A stretch of DNA of 42,420 bases from Secundilactobacillus hailunensis (GTDB lineage Bacteria; Bacillota; Bacilli; Lactobacillales; Lactobacillaceae), in contig NZ_BJDO01000020.1 of the NCBI RefSeq assembly GCF_005405185.1, positions 1 to 42,420 of the forward strand. The letters are read 5' to 3'. The first letter of the stretch is position 1, and every line of letters starts with the position of its first letter. The notes below the pieces were generated by a model. The model saw only the letters and a list, made by a program, of their open reading frames with translations, had not been told where the DNA came from and did not search any database. Shown piece after piece: positions 1 to 8,206 of this stretch. Position numbers and translations under genes: made by a program.

Positions 1-2
1 CT

Positions 3-77
3 TTCCCAAAAGAAGCGCAATTGGAGGCTTGTTTACCGTGGAATTATGAACCTGATCAGCAATTAGTAACTGAATGA
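3..77 (+). CDS. C-terminal end of an unknown gene (5' truncated by window edge)
   Basis: An open frame enters from the left edge and stops with TGA at 75-77. It gives 24 residues ending ...LPWNYEPDQQLVTE. A strong terminator follows four bases later, which supports this as a genuine gene end. I do not recognise the family from this short tail. Confidence 0.5.
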   Translation, partial: FPKEAQLEACLPWNYEPDQQLVTE

Positions 78-80
78 AAT

Positions 81-123
81 ACAAAAACGGACTAACTCAA
101 ATATGAGGAAGTCCGTTTTGTGT
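81..123 (+). terminator. Rho-independent terminator of the partial gene
   Basis: AAAACGGACT (84-93) pairs with AGTCCGTTTT (110-119), and the flanks (ACAAA/TTTTGTGT) extend the stem. It lies directly after the stop codon of the partial gene and supplies a T-rich 3' side. Confidence 0.75.
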
Positions 124-195
124 TTCAATACGTCCGGTTATAGTGTGCTTACTCTCCTCTTTAATCCAATCTACAATCAGTCACCCTCTATGACA

Positions 196-251
196 ATATA
201 CGAAAAGTACACTGATTCTCCGTTTAGGGAATCAGTGTACTTTTCGTATAT
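196..251. terminator. Long perfect hairpin between convergent genes, probable bidirectional terminator
   Basis: A 23-bp perfect inverted repeat (196-218 against 229-251) with a 10-base loop lies 21 bases downstream of the aminotransferase stop (minus strand). A downstream T-run is weak on both strands, so the stem (TTTTCG side) does most of the work. Position between convergent genes fits a terminator. Confidence 0.65.
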
Positions 252-271
252 GCTTTAAAATATTTTCTTAA

Positions 272-1441
272 TTAAGCCAATACGCCTAATTTCGTTAATT
301 CCTTAGTCAGCGCATCCACCGCAGCGTGCAGGTTTTCATTGCTGGAAGCATAACTGATCCGTAGTGCCTGCGGATCGCCAAATGGTGCTCCTGGCATCAA
401 TCCAACGTGGTAGTCCTTCGCCAATTGACGGGCAAAGGCAAAGCTATCGAGCTGGCACTGTTCTGGAATCTTCATGAAAATGTAGAACGCGCCTTGGGGT
501 TCAACGTAAGTCACGCCTAATTTTGTCAGTTCCCGTTTGAGGTAGTCACAGCGTTTCTCATAGACCTTCCGCATTGCTGCAGCATCATTTTGACCATGCG
601 TTAAAGCCTCAACGGCGGCATATTGCACGATTGATGTCGGTGTCGTAACTTGGAATTGATGGGCCTTAGCAATTTGGTCGATCACGCCAGTTGGGCCAAA
701 CGCAAAGCCGATGCGCCAGCCAGTCATGGCGTGTGATTTCGATAGCCCATTAATGATAATGGTCTGGTCTGGCAACCACCGTGACAATGAGTAATGCTGG
801 ACGCCATAGGTCAGCTCACCATAGATTTCATCACTGATCACCCAAATCTTGTTATCGCGCAATACTGGCACCAAAGCAGCTAACTGGTCTTCAGAATAGA
901 CCACTCCAGTTGGATTGGACGGATCAGTGATCACCACACCTCTGATGTTAATATCCGGGTTAGCCTGAATCGCATCCGCCACCTGCTGTGGTTGAAGTAC
1001 ACAGCCATTTGCGGTGGTATCGATCATAATTGGCTTCAAATGATTAACCAGTGCCATCGCCTTATAAACCGGATAAGCGGGCATCGGAATCAATACGCCA
1101 TCGCCAGGTTTAAATAACGTTTTAAAAGTTGCGGCTAATCCTTCCGTGGCGCCAACCGTGCAGACGATTTGGTCAGCCGAATACTGATAGCCAAATTTTT
1201 CACGGTAATACGTTGAAGCAGCATCCCGTAATTCCTGAATACCCCAGTAGTACGGATAATGCGATTGATCAGCCTTGATAGACGCAATCGCTGCCTGTTT
1301 AATATGTTCCGGCACGTTAAAATCGGGTTCGCCCAACGTTAGCTTAACAATATCAGGATCTGCACTAATCTCATGATCGAACACTCGTAACGCAGATGGT
1401 GCGACTGACACAATATCGGGATTTAATTGATTCATTTCCAT
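272..1441 (-). CDS. Class I/II PLP-dependent aminotransferase (AraT/PatA-like)
   Basis: Fold-type I aminotransferase of 389 residues, the usual length for aromatic or branched amino-acid transaminases (AraT) and PatA-like N-acetyl-diaminopimelate aminotransferases. Visible motifs are KLTLGEPDF near the N-terminus, SNPTG (about 175-179), SDEIYGEL, and the PLP-lysine motif NGLSKSHAMTGWR with Lys235. The start is ATG at 1441: a GGAGGTG ribosome binding site stands 9 bases upstream. A TTG further out (1459) would sit on that site. It is divergent from two amino-acid permeases and shares an upstream sequence element with them, which suggests a linked role in amino-acid uptake and transamination. 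The exact substrate cannot be read from sequence; aromatic amino acids are the best guess. Confidence 0.93.
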   Translation of the reverse strand: MEMNQLNPDIVSVAPSALRVFDHEISADPDIVKLTLGEPDFNVPEHIKQAAIASIKADQSHYPYYWGIQELRDAASTYYREKFGYQYSADQIVCTVGATEGLAATFKTLFKPGDGVLIPMPAYPVYKAMALVNHLKPIMIDTTANGCVLQPQQVADAIQANPDINIRGVVITDPSNPTGVVYSEDQLAALVPVLRDNKIWVISDEIYGELTYGVQHYSLSRWLPDQTIIINGLSKSHAMTGWRIGFAFGPTGVIDQIAKAHQFQVTTPTSIVQYAAVEALTHGQNDAAAMRKVYEKRCDYLKRELTKLGVTYVEPQGAFYIFMKIPEQCQLDSFAFARQLAKDYHVGLMPGAPFGDPQALRISYASSNENLHAAVDALTKELTKLGVLA

Positions 1442-1500
1442 AAAAATGGACACCTCCAAGTGAACTATTCACTATGTTAACGGATATCATGCAAATAAAT

Positions 1501-1540
1501 TAACATAGCAATATAACTATTTATTCAGTTTAATAGCAGG
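1501..1540. promoter_or_regulatory. Conserved upstream element, copy A (aminotransferase side)
   Basis: Begins TAACATAGCAATATAACTAT and continues TTATTCAGTT. Very similar blocks recur at 1851-1890 and 3614-3653, upstream of the two permeases. This copy lies 60-100 bases upstream of the aminotransferase ATG. It could be an operator or part of a leader; the binding factor is unknown. Confidence 0.5.
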
Positions 1541-1850
1541 ACTACTAATCATTAAAATCTAATTAGTCAACTAAAAACAGCTACAATATCCTTTTGTAAA
1601 CTAAATATAGCAGTAATCTTGAATAAATTCCAGTCCCAATTCAAACCGAATTTTAATTTAACGTTTGATTTTTTATTATTAACTGCCCATTTAAAATACG
1701 TGAGTAAATAAACAAACTAGCGGATATTAGTATCAACTGCTCCCAGTATGACTGTTGGTACAGTCATTGAAGGCTTTAATTTATCAATCAAACTGATTTC
1801 AATCGTTATCAACCATTGCTGAAGTAAAAGACCGATTTGAACGCATAAGC

Positions 1851-1890
1851 TCACACGGTTGTGTAACTGTTTATTCAATTATATATTTGC
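1851..1890. promoter_or_regulatory. Conserved upstream element, copy B (permease 1)
   Basis: Begins TCACACGGTTGTGTAACTGT and continues TTATTCAATTATATATTTGC. It aligns to copies A and C without gaps and, like copy C, is preceded by ATAAGC. It lies about 185-220 bases upstream of permease 1. Confidence 0.5.
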
Positions 1891-2001
1891 TTAATTTTAA
1901 ATTAAAATTTAATTAATATAGAAAAATGTATCGTCTTATTCCTACGCAACAGCATATTTAGCTATTTTTTATAATCTTTTATAGACCACTTTCTAATTAA
2001 T

Positions 2002-2046
2002 TTCTAATTAATTGCTTGAATTTTCTATCATTTAGTGATTAAATAC
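2002..2046 (+). promoter_or_regulatory. Promoter block of permease 1 (45 bp identical to the block before permease 2)
   Basis: These 45 bases recur exactly at 3764-3808. Inside, TTGAAT (2016-2021), a 17-base spacer and an extended -10 TGATTAAAT form a plausible sigma-A promoter. The ribosome binding site AAGGAG of permease 1 follows about 15 bases later. Confidence 0.6.
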
Positions 2047-2072
2047 AAGCTAATGAGAGAAGGAGTGAGTCT

Positions 2073-3473
2073 ATGAACAAACAAACCAATATTAATGCTG
2101 ATGGCACAAAACGGGCTTTATCTAACCGACACGTTCAAATGATTGCACTGGGTGGCACGATTGGTACCGGTCTTTTCTTGGGTGCGAGTACTTCCATCAA
2201 AAAAACGGGACCTTCCATCATCTTGGTTTACATTATCATTGGTGCCTTTTTCTTCCTGATGATGAGGGGCATCGGTGAAATGCTATTTGAGGATCCATCA
2301 CAACATACCTTTATTGCTTTTATTAGCCGTTACGTTGGCGACCGGACTGGTTATTTCGCTGGCTGGACTTATTGGATCGGCTTAGTCTGTGTCGGAATGG
2401 CAGAACTGACGGCAACCGCGAATTACGTTCAGTTCTGGTTTCCGCATGCTCCCAGCTGGCTGATTCAAGTCATTTTCTTACTGATTCTCACTAGTGTGAA
2501 CCTAATTGCAGTTCGGTTATTTGGTGAAGCCGAATTCTGGTTTTCAATAATCAAGATCATCGCGATCCTAGCCATGATTGCCACCGGATTTTTCATGTTA
2601 TTTGGTCATTTTAAAACGCCCAACGGCACTGTGAGTCTTTCAAACGTGTTTGCCGATTTCACGCTTTTTCCAAATGGTGTGAATAACTTTATCGGTTCGT
2701 TTCCAATGGTCTTCTTCGCCTTTCTCGGCATGGAGTTTATCGGGATTACCACTGCTGAAACCAAGAATCCCCGAAAGGTCTTACCTAAGTCGATCAATGA
2801 AATCATCTTCCGAATCCTGATTTTTTACGTTGGCGCACTATTCATGATTATGCTGATTTATCCATGGCGCAGCCTTTCAGTTACTCAAAGTCCCTTCGTT
2901 CAGGTCTTTTCACTAGTCGGGCTTCACGCCGCTGCTGCCATCATTAACTTTGTGGTCTTAACAGCCTCCGTCTCAGCACTCAACAGCATGATCTATTCTT
3001 CTGGCCGTCATTTCTTCCAGCTAGCCATTGAATCTCACGGTCCTTTCATGCGACATTTTCAAAAGATTTCGACTCACGGCGTTCCCGCTTTGGCAATTGT
3101 CATTTCCACGGGATGCGTCTTGTTATCGCCATTACTCAGCGTCCTACCCGGTGTGTCAAATGTATTTAGTTTGATTGCATCCGCGACGAGTGACCTTTAT
3201 CTGATCGTTTATGCGCTGACGATCGTTGCCCACTATTGCTACCGCCGTTCTGCAGACTTTCTGCCAAATGGCTTTTTGATACCAGCCTATAAAATTGTGG
3301 ACCCACTATTAATTGTCTTCTTTGGCGTCGTTTACCTCAGCCTGTTCTTTGACCCAAGTAACCGAATCCCGGCAATTTTAGGCATCGTCTGGTGTGTTGC
3401 CTTTGGCTTCTTCGCTTCACGGGAAAAATCGACAGTTCCAAATGTGGCACCGGTCAATCAGAAAAACGTTTAA
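2073..3473 (+). CDS. Amino-acid permease, APC superfamily (AAT type), paralogue 1
   Basis: Integral membrane amino-acid transporter of 466 residues with about 12 hydrophobic segments. The N-terminal signature RALSNRHVQMIALGGTIGTG and the GEAEFWFSIIKI segment are typical of the AAT family of proton-coupled permeases (LysP, AnsP, GabP, ProY relatives). ATG is preceded by AAGGAG at 7 bases. It is highly similar over its whole length to the next gene, so the pair is a tandem duplication. A terminator separates them and each has its own copy of the same promoter, so they are two transcription units under similar control. The amino acid carried cannot be determined by eye; the divergent aminotransferase hints at an amino acid that is transaminated. 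Confidence 0.93.
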   Translation: MNKQTNINADGTKRALSNRHVQMIALGGTIGTGLFLGASTSIKKTGPSIILVYIIIGAFFFLMMRGIGEMLFEDPSQHTFIAFISRYVGDRTGYFAGWTYWIGLVCVGMAELTATANYVQFWFPHAPSWLIQVIFLLILTSVNLIAVRLFGEAEFWFSIIKIIAILAMIATGFFMLFGHFKTPNGTVSLSNVFADFTLFPNGVNNFIGSFPMVFFAFLGMEFIGITTAETKNPRKVLPKSINEIIFRILIFYVGALFMIMLIYPWRSLSVTQSPFVQVFSLVGLHAAAAIINFVVLTASVSALNSMIYSSGRHFFQLAIESHGPFMRHFQKISTHGVPALAIVISTGCVLLSPLLSVLPGVSNVFSLIASATSDLYLIVYALTIVAHYCYRRSADFLPNGFLIPAYKIVDPLLIVFFGVVYLSLFFDPSNRIPAILGIVWCVAFGFFASREKSTVPNVAPVNQKNV

Positions 3474-3512
3474 TGGTTGCAAACCAAATCTAGGATTGAG
3501 TTTGCTATAAGT

Positions 3513-3570
3513 CCCCCTGAGGTTGATTGATGAATTAATATCATTCATCGATCAACCTCAAGGGGATTTT
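3513..3570 (+). terminator. Terminator of permease 1
   Basis: CCCCTGAGGTTGAT(T)GATGAAT pairs with ATTCATCGATCAACCTCAAGG on the far side of a short AT loop, followed by GATTTT. It lies 40 bases after the permease 1 stop. Confidence 0.85.
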
Positions 3571-3613
3571 CTACAGATTTTTTCAAGAACAGCACCAATT
3601 CGGTTGAATAAGC

Positions 3614-3653
3614 TCACATAGCAATGTAACTATTTATGCAGTTATATATTTGC
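3614..3653. promoter_or_regulatory. Conserved upstream element, copy C (permease 2)
   Basis: Begins TCACATAGCAATGTAACTAT and continues TTATGCAGTTATATATTTGC. Third copy of the element; ends with the same ATATATTTGC as copy B. Confidence 0.5.
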
Positions 3654-3763
3654 CCGAATTAAATATTAAAGTTTGATTAGCGTATGTATAAATATTATTT
3701 TTACCTTAACAATGGCTTATTTAATGAATATTAATAACTATCATTTCATCAGTTCAAATCATA

Positions 3764-3808
3764 TTCTAATTAATTGCTTGAATTTTCTATCATTTAGTGA
3801 TTAAATAC
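3764..3808 (+). promoter_or_regulatory. Promoter block of permease 2 (identical to 2002-2046)
   Basis: Exact 45-bp repeat of the permease 1 promoter block, with the same TTGAAT / 17 bp / TTAAAT arrangement. The sequence between elements B or C and this block has diverged, so exact conservation here points to functional constraint or recent conversion. Confidence 0.6.
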
Positions 3809-3835
3809 GAACTAATAAGAAAGGGAAGCGAGTCT

Positions 3836-5233
3836 ATGGACAAACAGACAGATATTAACGCCGATGGCACAAAACGGGCCTTATCTAACCGACATGTTCA
3901 GATGATTGCACTAGGTGGTACGATTGGTACCGCACTGTTTTTAGGGGCGAGCACTTCAATCACTAAAACCGGACCATCGATTATTTTTGTTTATATGATT
4001 ACTGGTATCTTTTTCTTCTTGATGATGCGCGCCATGGGTGAAATGCTGTATGCAGATCCATCTCAGCACACGTTCATCGCTTTTATCAGCCGTTACCTAG
4101 GCAAACGCACGGGTTATTTTGCTGGGTGGACCTACTGGATTAACCTCATCTGTGTTGGTATGGCTGAATTGACCGCGATTGCCAATTACGTTCAGTTCTG
4201 GCTGCCGCACGCCCCTAGCTGGCTGATTCAAGTCATCTTCTTAGCGCTCCTGACTAGTGTCAATCTCATTGCCGTTCGCCTCTTTGGTGAAGCAGAATTC
4301 TGGTTTGCTATGATCAAAATTATCGCTATCTTAGCAATGATTGCCACCGGCTTCTTCCTATTGTTCACTCACTTTAAAACGTCCAGCGGGGCTGTTAGTT
4401 TGACCAACATTACATCCGGATTCACACTATTTCCCAATGGAATCAAAAACTTTATCGGCGCCTTTCCAATGGTTTTCTTTGCCTTTTGCGGCATGGAATT
4501 CGTTGGGATCACCACTGCTGAAACTAAGAACCCCCGTAAGGTACTGCCAAAAGCTATTAACGAAATCATCTTCCGAATCCTGATTTTTTACGTTGGTGCC
4601 CTCTTCGTCATCATGCTGATTTATCCATGGCGCAGCCTTTCGACTAGTCAAAGTCCCTTCGTTCAGGTCTTTTCATTGATTGGCCTACGCGCTGCCGCTG
4701 CGGTGGTTAACTTCGTTGTGTTAACTTCAGCTGCTTCATCAATCAACAGTGTGATCTATTCAGCTGGGCGTCATTTTTACCAGCTGTCACTTGACTCCAA
4801 CAGCTCATTTATGCATCATTTTAAACACATTTCCAGTCATGGCGTGCCAGCACGTGGCATCCTGATTTCGGTCACCCTTTGCTTATTAGCACCGCTTCTC
4901 AGTTTGTTACCCGGAATTTCAAACGTTTTCGCCCTGATTGCGGCTGCTTGCAGTGACCTCTACTTGATCGTTTACGCGCTGACCATTGCGGCCCATTATC
5001 GTTACCGTCGCTCCACTGACTTTTTGCCGAACGGGTTCCTGATGCCGGCCTATAAAATTATTGACCCGGTGCTGATCGTCTTTTTCGGAATTGTTTATCT
5101 CAGCTTATTCTTGGACGCCAATAACCAGATCCCCGCAATTCTAGGCATCGTCTGGTGTGCCGTCTTCGGCTTCTTCGCTTCACGGGAAAAATCAACCGTT
5201 CCAAATATTGCACCTAAACCTTTAAATCAATAG
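3836..5233 (+). CDS. Amino-acid permease, APC superfamily (AAT type), paralogue 2
   Basis: 465-residue paralogue of the preceding permease, nearly collinear (MDKQTDINADGTKRALSN against MNKQTNINADGTKRALSN), with the same 12-segment membrane pattern and AAT signature IALGGTIGT. One visible change is GTALFLG in place of GTGLFLG in the first helix, at the conserved glycine-rich unwound segment that binds the substrate's main chain in this superfamily; it could alter substrate choice. The start is ATG at 3836, which aligns with the paralogue's start and follows an AAAGGGAAG ribosome binding site; an in-frame ATG at 3797 lies inside the promoter block and is rejected. A large hairpin follows the gene. 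Confidence 0.93.
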   Translation: MDKQTDINADGTKRALSNRHVQMIALGGTIGTALFLGASTSITKTGPSIIFVYMITGIFFFLMMRAMGEMLYADPSQHTFIAFISRYLGKRTGYFAGWTYWINLICVGMAELTAIANYVQFWLPHAPSWLIQVIFLALLTSVNLIAVRLFGEAEFWFAMIKIIAILAMIATGFFLLFTHFKTSSGAVSLTNITSGFTLFPNGIKNFIGAFPMVFFAFCGMEFVGITTAETKNPRKVLPKAINEIIFRILIFYVGALFVIMLIYPWRSLSTSQSPFVQVFSLIGLRAAAAVVNFVVLTSAASSINSVIYSAGRHFYQLSLDSNSSFMHHFKHISSHGVPARGILISVTLCLLAPLLSLLPGISNVFALIAAACSDLYLIVYALTIAAHYRYRRSTDFLPNGFLMPAYKIIDPVLIVFFGIVYLSLFLDANNQIPAILGIVWCAVFGFFASREKSTVPNIAPKPLNQ

Positions 5234-5349
5234 TAAAAAAACTGAGACATACGTCTATATTGATAAGTATTTCAACTGACTTCTTAACTGAAAATAGCAA
5301 AAAGGTAATTATTGGTTCAATACTTTAATATAGCCTAATCGTGTTCTAA

Positions 5350-5447
5350 AACTCAGATTCCGGCCATTTAACTCCAAAAAGCCTATTCCGACAAAGGCCG
5401 CCGAAATAGGCTTTTTGGAGTTAAATTCTGGAATCTACCGAGTTTTG
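5350..5447. terminator. Very long bidirectional terminator between convergent genes
   Basis: TTTAACTCCAAAAAGCCTATT (from 5367) pairs with AATAGGCTTTTTGGAGTTAAA (to 5424). Outer bases ACTCAGATTCC and GGAATCTACCGAGT extend the stem imperfectly. It serves permease 2 (plus) and the phosphoribosyltransferase gene (minus). Confidence 0.85.
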
Positions 5448-5456
5448 TCACACATT

Positions 5457-5999
5457 CTAAAATAGCGGTAATGTTCCTAAATAATCAATATCCTGTCGTT
5501 TCTTAGCGGACCCTTCTGCCAAAACCGCTAATCGAGTAACAACGCATGCGCCTGCCTGTCGAAGTAACCGTTCAGCTGCTTGCAGCGAGCCACCCGAACT
5601 GATGACGTCATCCACGATGATCACCCGTTTACCTTTCAACTTAACCGCATCCGTTCCATCCAAGACTAGTCGCTGATCAGCCGAAGTCGTGATGGCTTCA
5701 ACCGGTACACTCAGCGGTGAGACCATGTAGTCCTTCACCGCTTTTCGCAAGACAACATACTGCTTACGGCCGCTTAGCCACGTCATTTCCTGCGCTAACG
5801 GAATTCCCTTACTTTCCACCGTGACAAAATAATCAAACTTAACAGTTTTAACCCGATCAATCAGTCTTTCAGCAGCGTAGTGCGTCAACTCCGCATCTCC
5901 TAATAACACAAACGAGGCAATCGTCACGTCATTGGGTAATTTCATAATCGGCAAACGACGAACAAGTGGTCCCAGTTGCAAACGGTAAGTTTCTGGCAT
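5457..5999 (-). CDS. Phosphoribosyltransferase family protein (adenine-PRT-like)
   Basis: 180 residues. The PRPP-binding loop VIIVDDVISSGGS (about 126-137) with hydrophobic strand plus two acidic residues is the type I PRTase signature. An APRT-like VESKGIPLA segment precedes it. It probably transfers phosphoribose to or from a purine base or acts as a related regulator, but it is not a typical apt or xpt sequence, so the base is uncertain. Start chosen at ATG 5999: AAAGGAG stands 8 bases upstream, whereas a longer TTG frame would place the ribosome binding site inside the gene. It appears monocistronic, ending at the shared terminator. Confidence 0.85.
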   Translation of the reverse strand: MPETYRLQLGPLVRRLPIMKLPNDVTIASFVLLGDAELTHYAAERLIDRVKTVKFDYFVTVESKGIPLAQEMTWLSGRKQYVVLRKAVKDYMVSPLSVPVEAITTSADQRLVLDGTDAVKLKGKRVIIVDDVISSGGSLQAAERLLRQAGACVVTRLAVLAEGSAKKRQDIDYLGTLPLF

Positions 6000-6098
6000 G
6001 GATTTCTCTCCTTTACTATCACCAATTCTGACAGTCAATTCTCACCCATAGAATAGAACAATCACCGCCTAATTGAAATAGTAATTCGTCTTTTAGGC

Positions 6099-6134
6099 AA
6101 CAAAAAGAGGCCGCAAATTGCGAGCCCTTTTTTA
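6099..6134 (-). terminator. Terminator of the amidohydrolase operon
   Basis: On the minus strand GGGCTCGCA pairs with TGCGGCCTC across a short ATT loop, and the stem is followed by TTTTTGTTG. It lies just downstream of the last gene of the operon (stop at 6145). Confidence 0.65.
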
Positions 6135-6144
6135 GTCTTTAAAT

Positions 6145-6741
6145 TTAAGCTAACGGCAACGGCGCTTCCAACTGCGGACCCTGGCCACGACGCGCACGGA
6201 TCCAATCATCGCCGTACCACATCTCAGTCTTTTGACGGCCAGCAGCATAGTCCCAGAAGTTATTCCGTTCGAACTCAACCAGATGACCATTGGGGCCGAA
6301 GCCGACCCATTCATAACTGCCTTCCACCAGCATATTAGCATACTTCGCCCAGATCAATGGAATCGTGACGGTTTTGCCATCTGCATCGATGTAAGTCCGT
6401 TCTTGACCAGCTAAACTTCTCAGCGGCTCAAGCTGTTCCCGATATCCAGGTGCGACTTCCTGCCACAGTTTTTCCGCAATCGCAAAGGCTTGCTTCTCAC
6501 TGGGTACCGCACCTGTCAATGGTTGAGTAAGCGCATTATACGAATAAATACTACCATCGTCACGGTGGATCACCGTCACGTGTTCTCTGCCGAGTGCTTC
6601 TTCTGGCAGATTTGCCGGTTGGTAGCGCAGCAGATGCACCTTTTCATCGTTTCGTGGGACTAATTTATCAACTACGAGTTTGTAACCATCTGGAATCTGT
6701 AAATCTGGATAAGTTTTACCAGCAATCGTTAACGCTGTCAT
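6145..6741 (-). CDS. Conserved hypothetical protein, last gene of the amidohydrolase operon
   Basis: 198 residues, soluble, no signal peptide or membrane segment. I do not recognise the family securely. The central stretch (about 54-100: HVTVIHRDDGSIYSYNALTQ, then a helix AFAIAEKLWQEVAPGY) resembles the alternating strand-helix layout of PepSY/YcdB-type modules, which is only a suggestion. The C-terminal half is rich in Trp and Tyr (YEWVGFGPNGHLVEFERNNF), suggesting a ligand pocket. ATG is preceded by AGAAGG. It follows the quinone oxidoreductase-like gene by 21 bases and ends at a terminator, so it is cotranscribed with the amidohydrolase, MarR and oxidoreductase genes. Confidence 0.8.
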   Translation of the reverse strand: MTALTIAGKTYPDLQIPDGYKLVVDKLVPRNDEKVHLLRYQPANLPEEALGREHVTVIHRDDGSIYSYNALTQPLTGAVPSEKQAFAIAEKLWQEVAPGYREQLEPLRSLAGQERTYIDADGKTVTIPLIWAKYANMLVEGSYEWVGFGPNGHLVEFERNNFWDYAAGRQKTEMWYGDDWIRARRGQGPQLEAPLPLA

Positions 6742-6762
6742 TAGAAACCTTCTTTCATTATG

Positions 6763-7716
6763 TTAGGGAAGAACAACTACCTTGCCAAAGCTATCACTAG
6801 CTTCTAGGAATGCTTGTGCATCACCAGTGTGAGCTAAATCAAACGTCTCGGTAGGCTTGACATCGATATGATGAGTCTCTATCAGACTCAACATATCCTT
6901 AAACGCTGAATCACTGCTGGCAGCTCCAGACTCAAAAACCGTCAGACTGGCACCGTTGGGAAGCACAAACGCGCTAAAATCAGGCACTGTCCACTGATCT
7001 CCAAGGCCGCCAGTCATGCAGCAATAGCCGAATTGGTTAAGATGTGGCAACGAATCATTTAAAGTTGCAGGACCAACTAATTCCAAAATAGCATCAAAAT
7101 GGTCCGCAGTTTGAACCTTTTTATCCTGATCCAAAACCGGCTTGTCACAACCAATGGCCTTTAATTCAGCAAATTTTTCAGCATGGCGGGTACTGCCCGA
7201 AATCGTAATTGATGGGTTGATAGCTTTGGCTAGCTTAATAGCTGCCGTCCCAACGCCACTGGTGGCGCCACGGACCAGCAAACTCTTAGCAGTATCAATA
7301 TGAGCATTCTTCAGTGAGCCATACGCTGTAAAATACGTTTCCGGAACCGCAGCGAGTTCTGGCCACGACAGGTTAGTCGTTACCGGATAGATCTGCTTGT
7401 TAGGCAGTAACGCATATTCGGCGTAGCCACCGTCAAATTCACGTCCCATGCCGCCCATAATGCTGACAACTTTTTGACCAACTGGTAACCGGTCAGATTC
7501 AGTGGTATCGGCGACTTCACCGACACATTCGATGCCTAAGATTCGTGGGAATTTAACAGTTGGTGATTCACCTTTTCGGGTGTAAATTTCGGAGTGGTTA
7601 ATGCCAAAGCCCTTAACGCGAACCAAACTCCAACCCGGTTTAACCTTGGGTGTTGGTACCTCTTTTAACTGTAAGGCTTCTGGCCCGCCGGCTTTTTCAA
7701 TGACAATTGCTTTCAT
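6763..7716 (-). CDS. Zinc-independent MDR oxidoreductase (quinone oxidoreductase-like)
   Basis: 317-residue medium-chain dehydrogenase/reductase. The N-terminal GroES-like part (KAIVIEKAGGPEALQLKEVP, GFGINHSEIYTRKGE, GIECVGEV) and the Rossmann motif RGATSGVGTAAIKLAK (about 149-164) are typical of the NADPH:quinone reductase/enoyl reductase branch. The cysteine cluster of the structural zinc and the catalytic Cys/His zinc ligands are missing, which places it in the zinc-free branch. It lies in a tight minus-strand operon, 18 bases after the MarR gene and 21 before the unknown gene. A role in reducing an electrophilic or quinoid compound linked to the neighbouring amidohydrolase is an inference. 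Confidence 0.9.
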   Translation of the reverse strand: MKAIVIEKAGGPEALQLKEVPTPKVKPGWSLVRVKGFGINHSEIYTRKGESPTVKFPRILGIECVGEVADTTESDRLPVGQKVVSIMGGMGREFDGGYAEYALLPNKQIYPVTTNLSWPELAAVPETYFTAYGSLKNAHIDTAKSLLVRGATSGVGTAAIKLAKAINPSITISGSTRHAEKFAELKAIGCDKPVLDQDKKVQTADHFDAILELVGPATLNDSLPHLNQFGYCCMTGGLGDQWTVPDFSAFVLPNGASLTVFESGAASSDSAFKDMLSLIETHHIDVKPTETFDLAHTGDAQAFLEASDSFGKVVVLP

Positions 7717-7734
7717 TTTGGCAACTTCCTTCCA

Positions 7735-8190
7735 TTAATTTGTTTTATCAGTATCCCCGTGAAGCTGGGCAAATGACTGCAATATTGTAGCCAACTGCTC
7801 AGAATCAAAATTAGGGAACTGTTTTTTAGTTACTTGACGAAATAGGGCCTCTTCTTGATCCAAAATGGCCTTGATCTGAGGATAAACTTGCTGGCCTTCA
7901 GGCGTCAGCTGCAGTACTTGCGCTCGTTTATCCTTGACCGACCTGTGCCGATCTACCAGCCCTTGCTCAACCAACTGTTTAATCGCACGAGTAACATTAC
8001 TGGGATTGATAAATTCAGCTTCAATTAAATCCTTTTGCGTTAGTCCAGGATTATCGTGGATCTTCAGCAAATAATAATACTGACTGGCACTCACATTCAG
8101 ACGGGCCAGCTGCTGACCAAGGTGCTGACTAACTTGACGGCCAGCAATTATAAGCCATTTAACGATTGAATCATCACCGGTATCGATCAC
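7735..8190 (-). CDS. MarR-family transcriptional regulator 1
   Basis: 151 residues with the MarR layout: N-terminal dimerisation helix (SIVKWLIIAGRQVSQHLGQQL), winged helix with recognition region INPSNVTRAIKQLVEQGLVDR, wing HRSVKDKRAQVLQLTPEGQ and a C-terminal helix. MarR proteins usually bind phenolic ligands and repress their own operon. The gene lies 16 bases downstream of the amidohydrolase and 18 upstream of the oxidoreductase. A 24-bp palindrome next to the -10 of the operon (9252-9275) is the obvious candidate operator. It is a paralogue of the MarR at 18529-18969, which is likewise placed directly behind an amidohydrolase. Confidence 0.92.
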   Translation of the reverse strand: MIDTGDDSIVKWLIIAGRQVSQHLGQQLARLNVSASQYYYLLKIHDNPGLTQKDLIEAEFINPSNVTRAIKQLVEQGLVDRHRSVKDKRAQVLQLTPEGQQVYPQIKAILDQEEALFRQVTKKQFPNFDSEQLATILQSFAQLHGDTDKTN

Positions 8191-8206
8191 TTAATCAACC
8201 CCTTCT

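Noticed and set aside
1851-2072. T-box or amino-acid riboswitch leader before the permeases
   Set aside because: No GGTGGTACCGCG-type antiterminator and no attenuator hairpin precede either permease.
3797-3836. Upstream ATG giving a 13-residue extension of permease 2
   Set aside because: It lies in the duplicated promoter block, lacks a ribosome binding site, and the paralogue starts at the downstream ATG.
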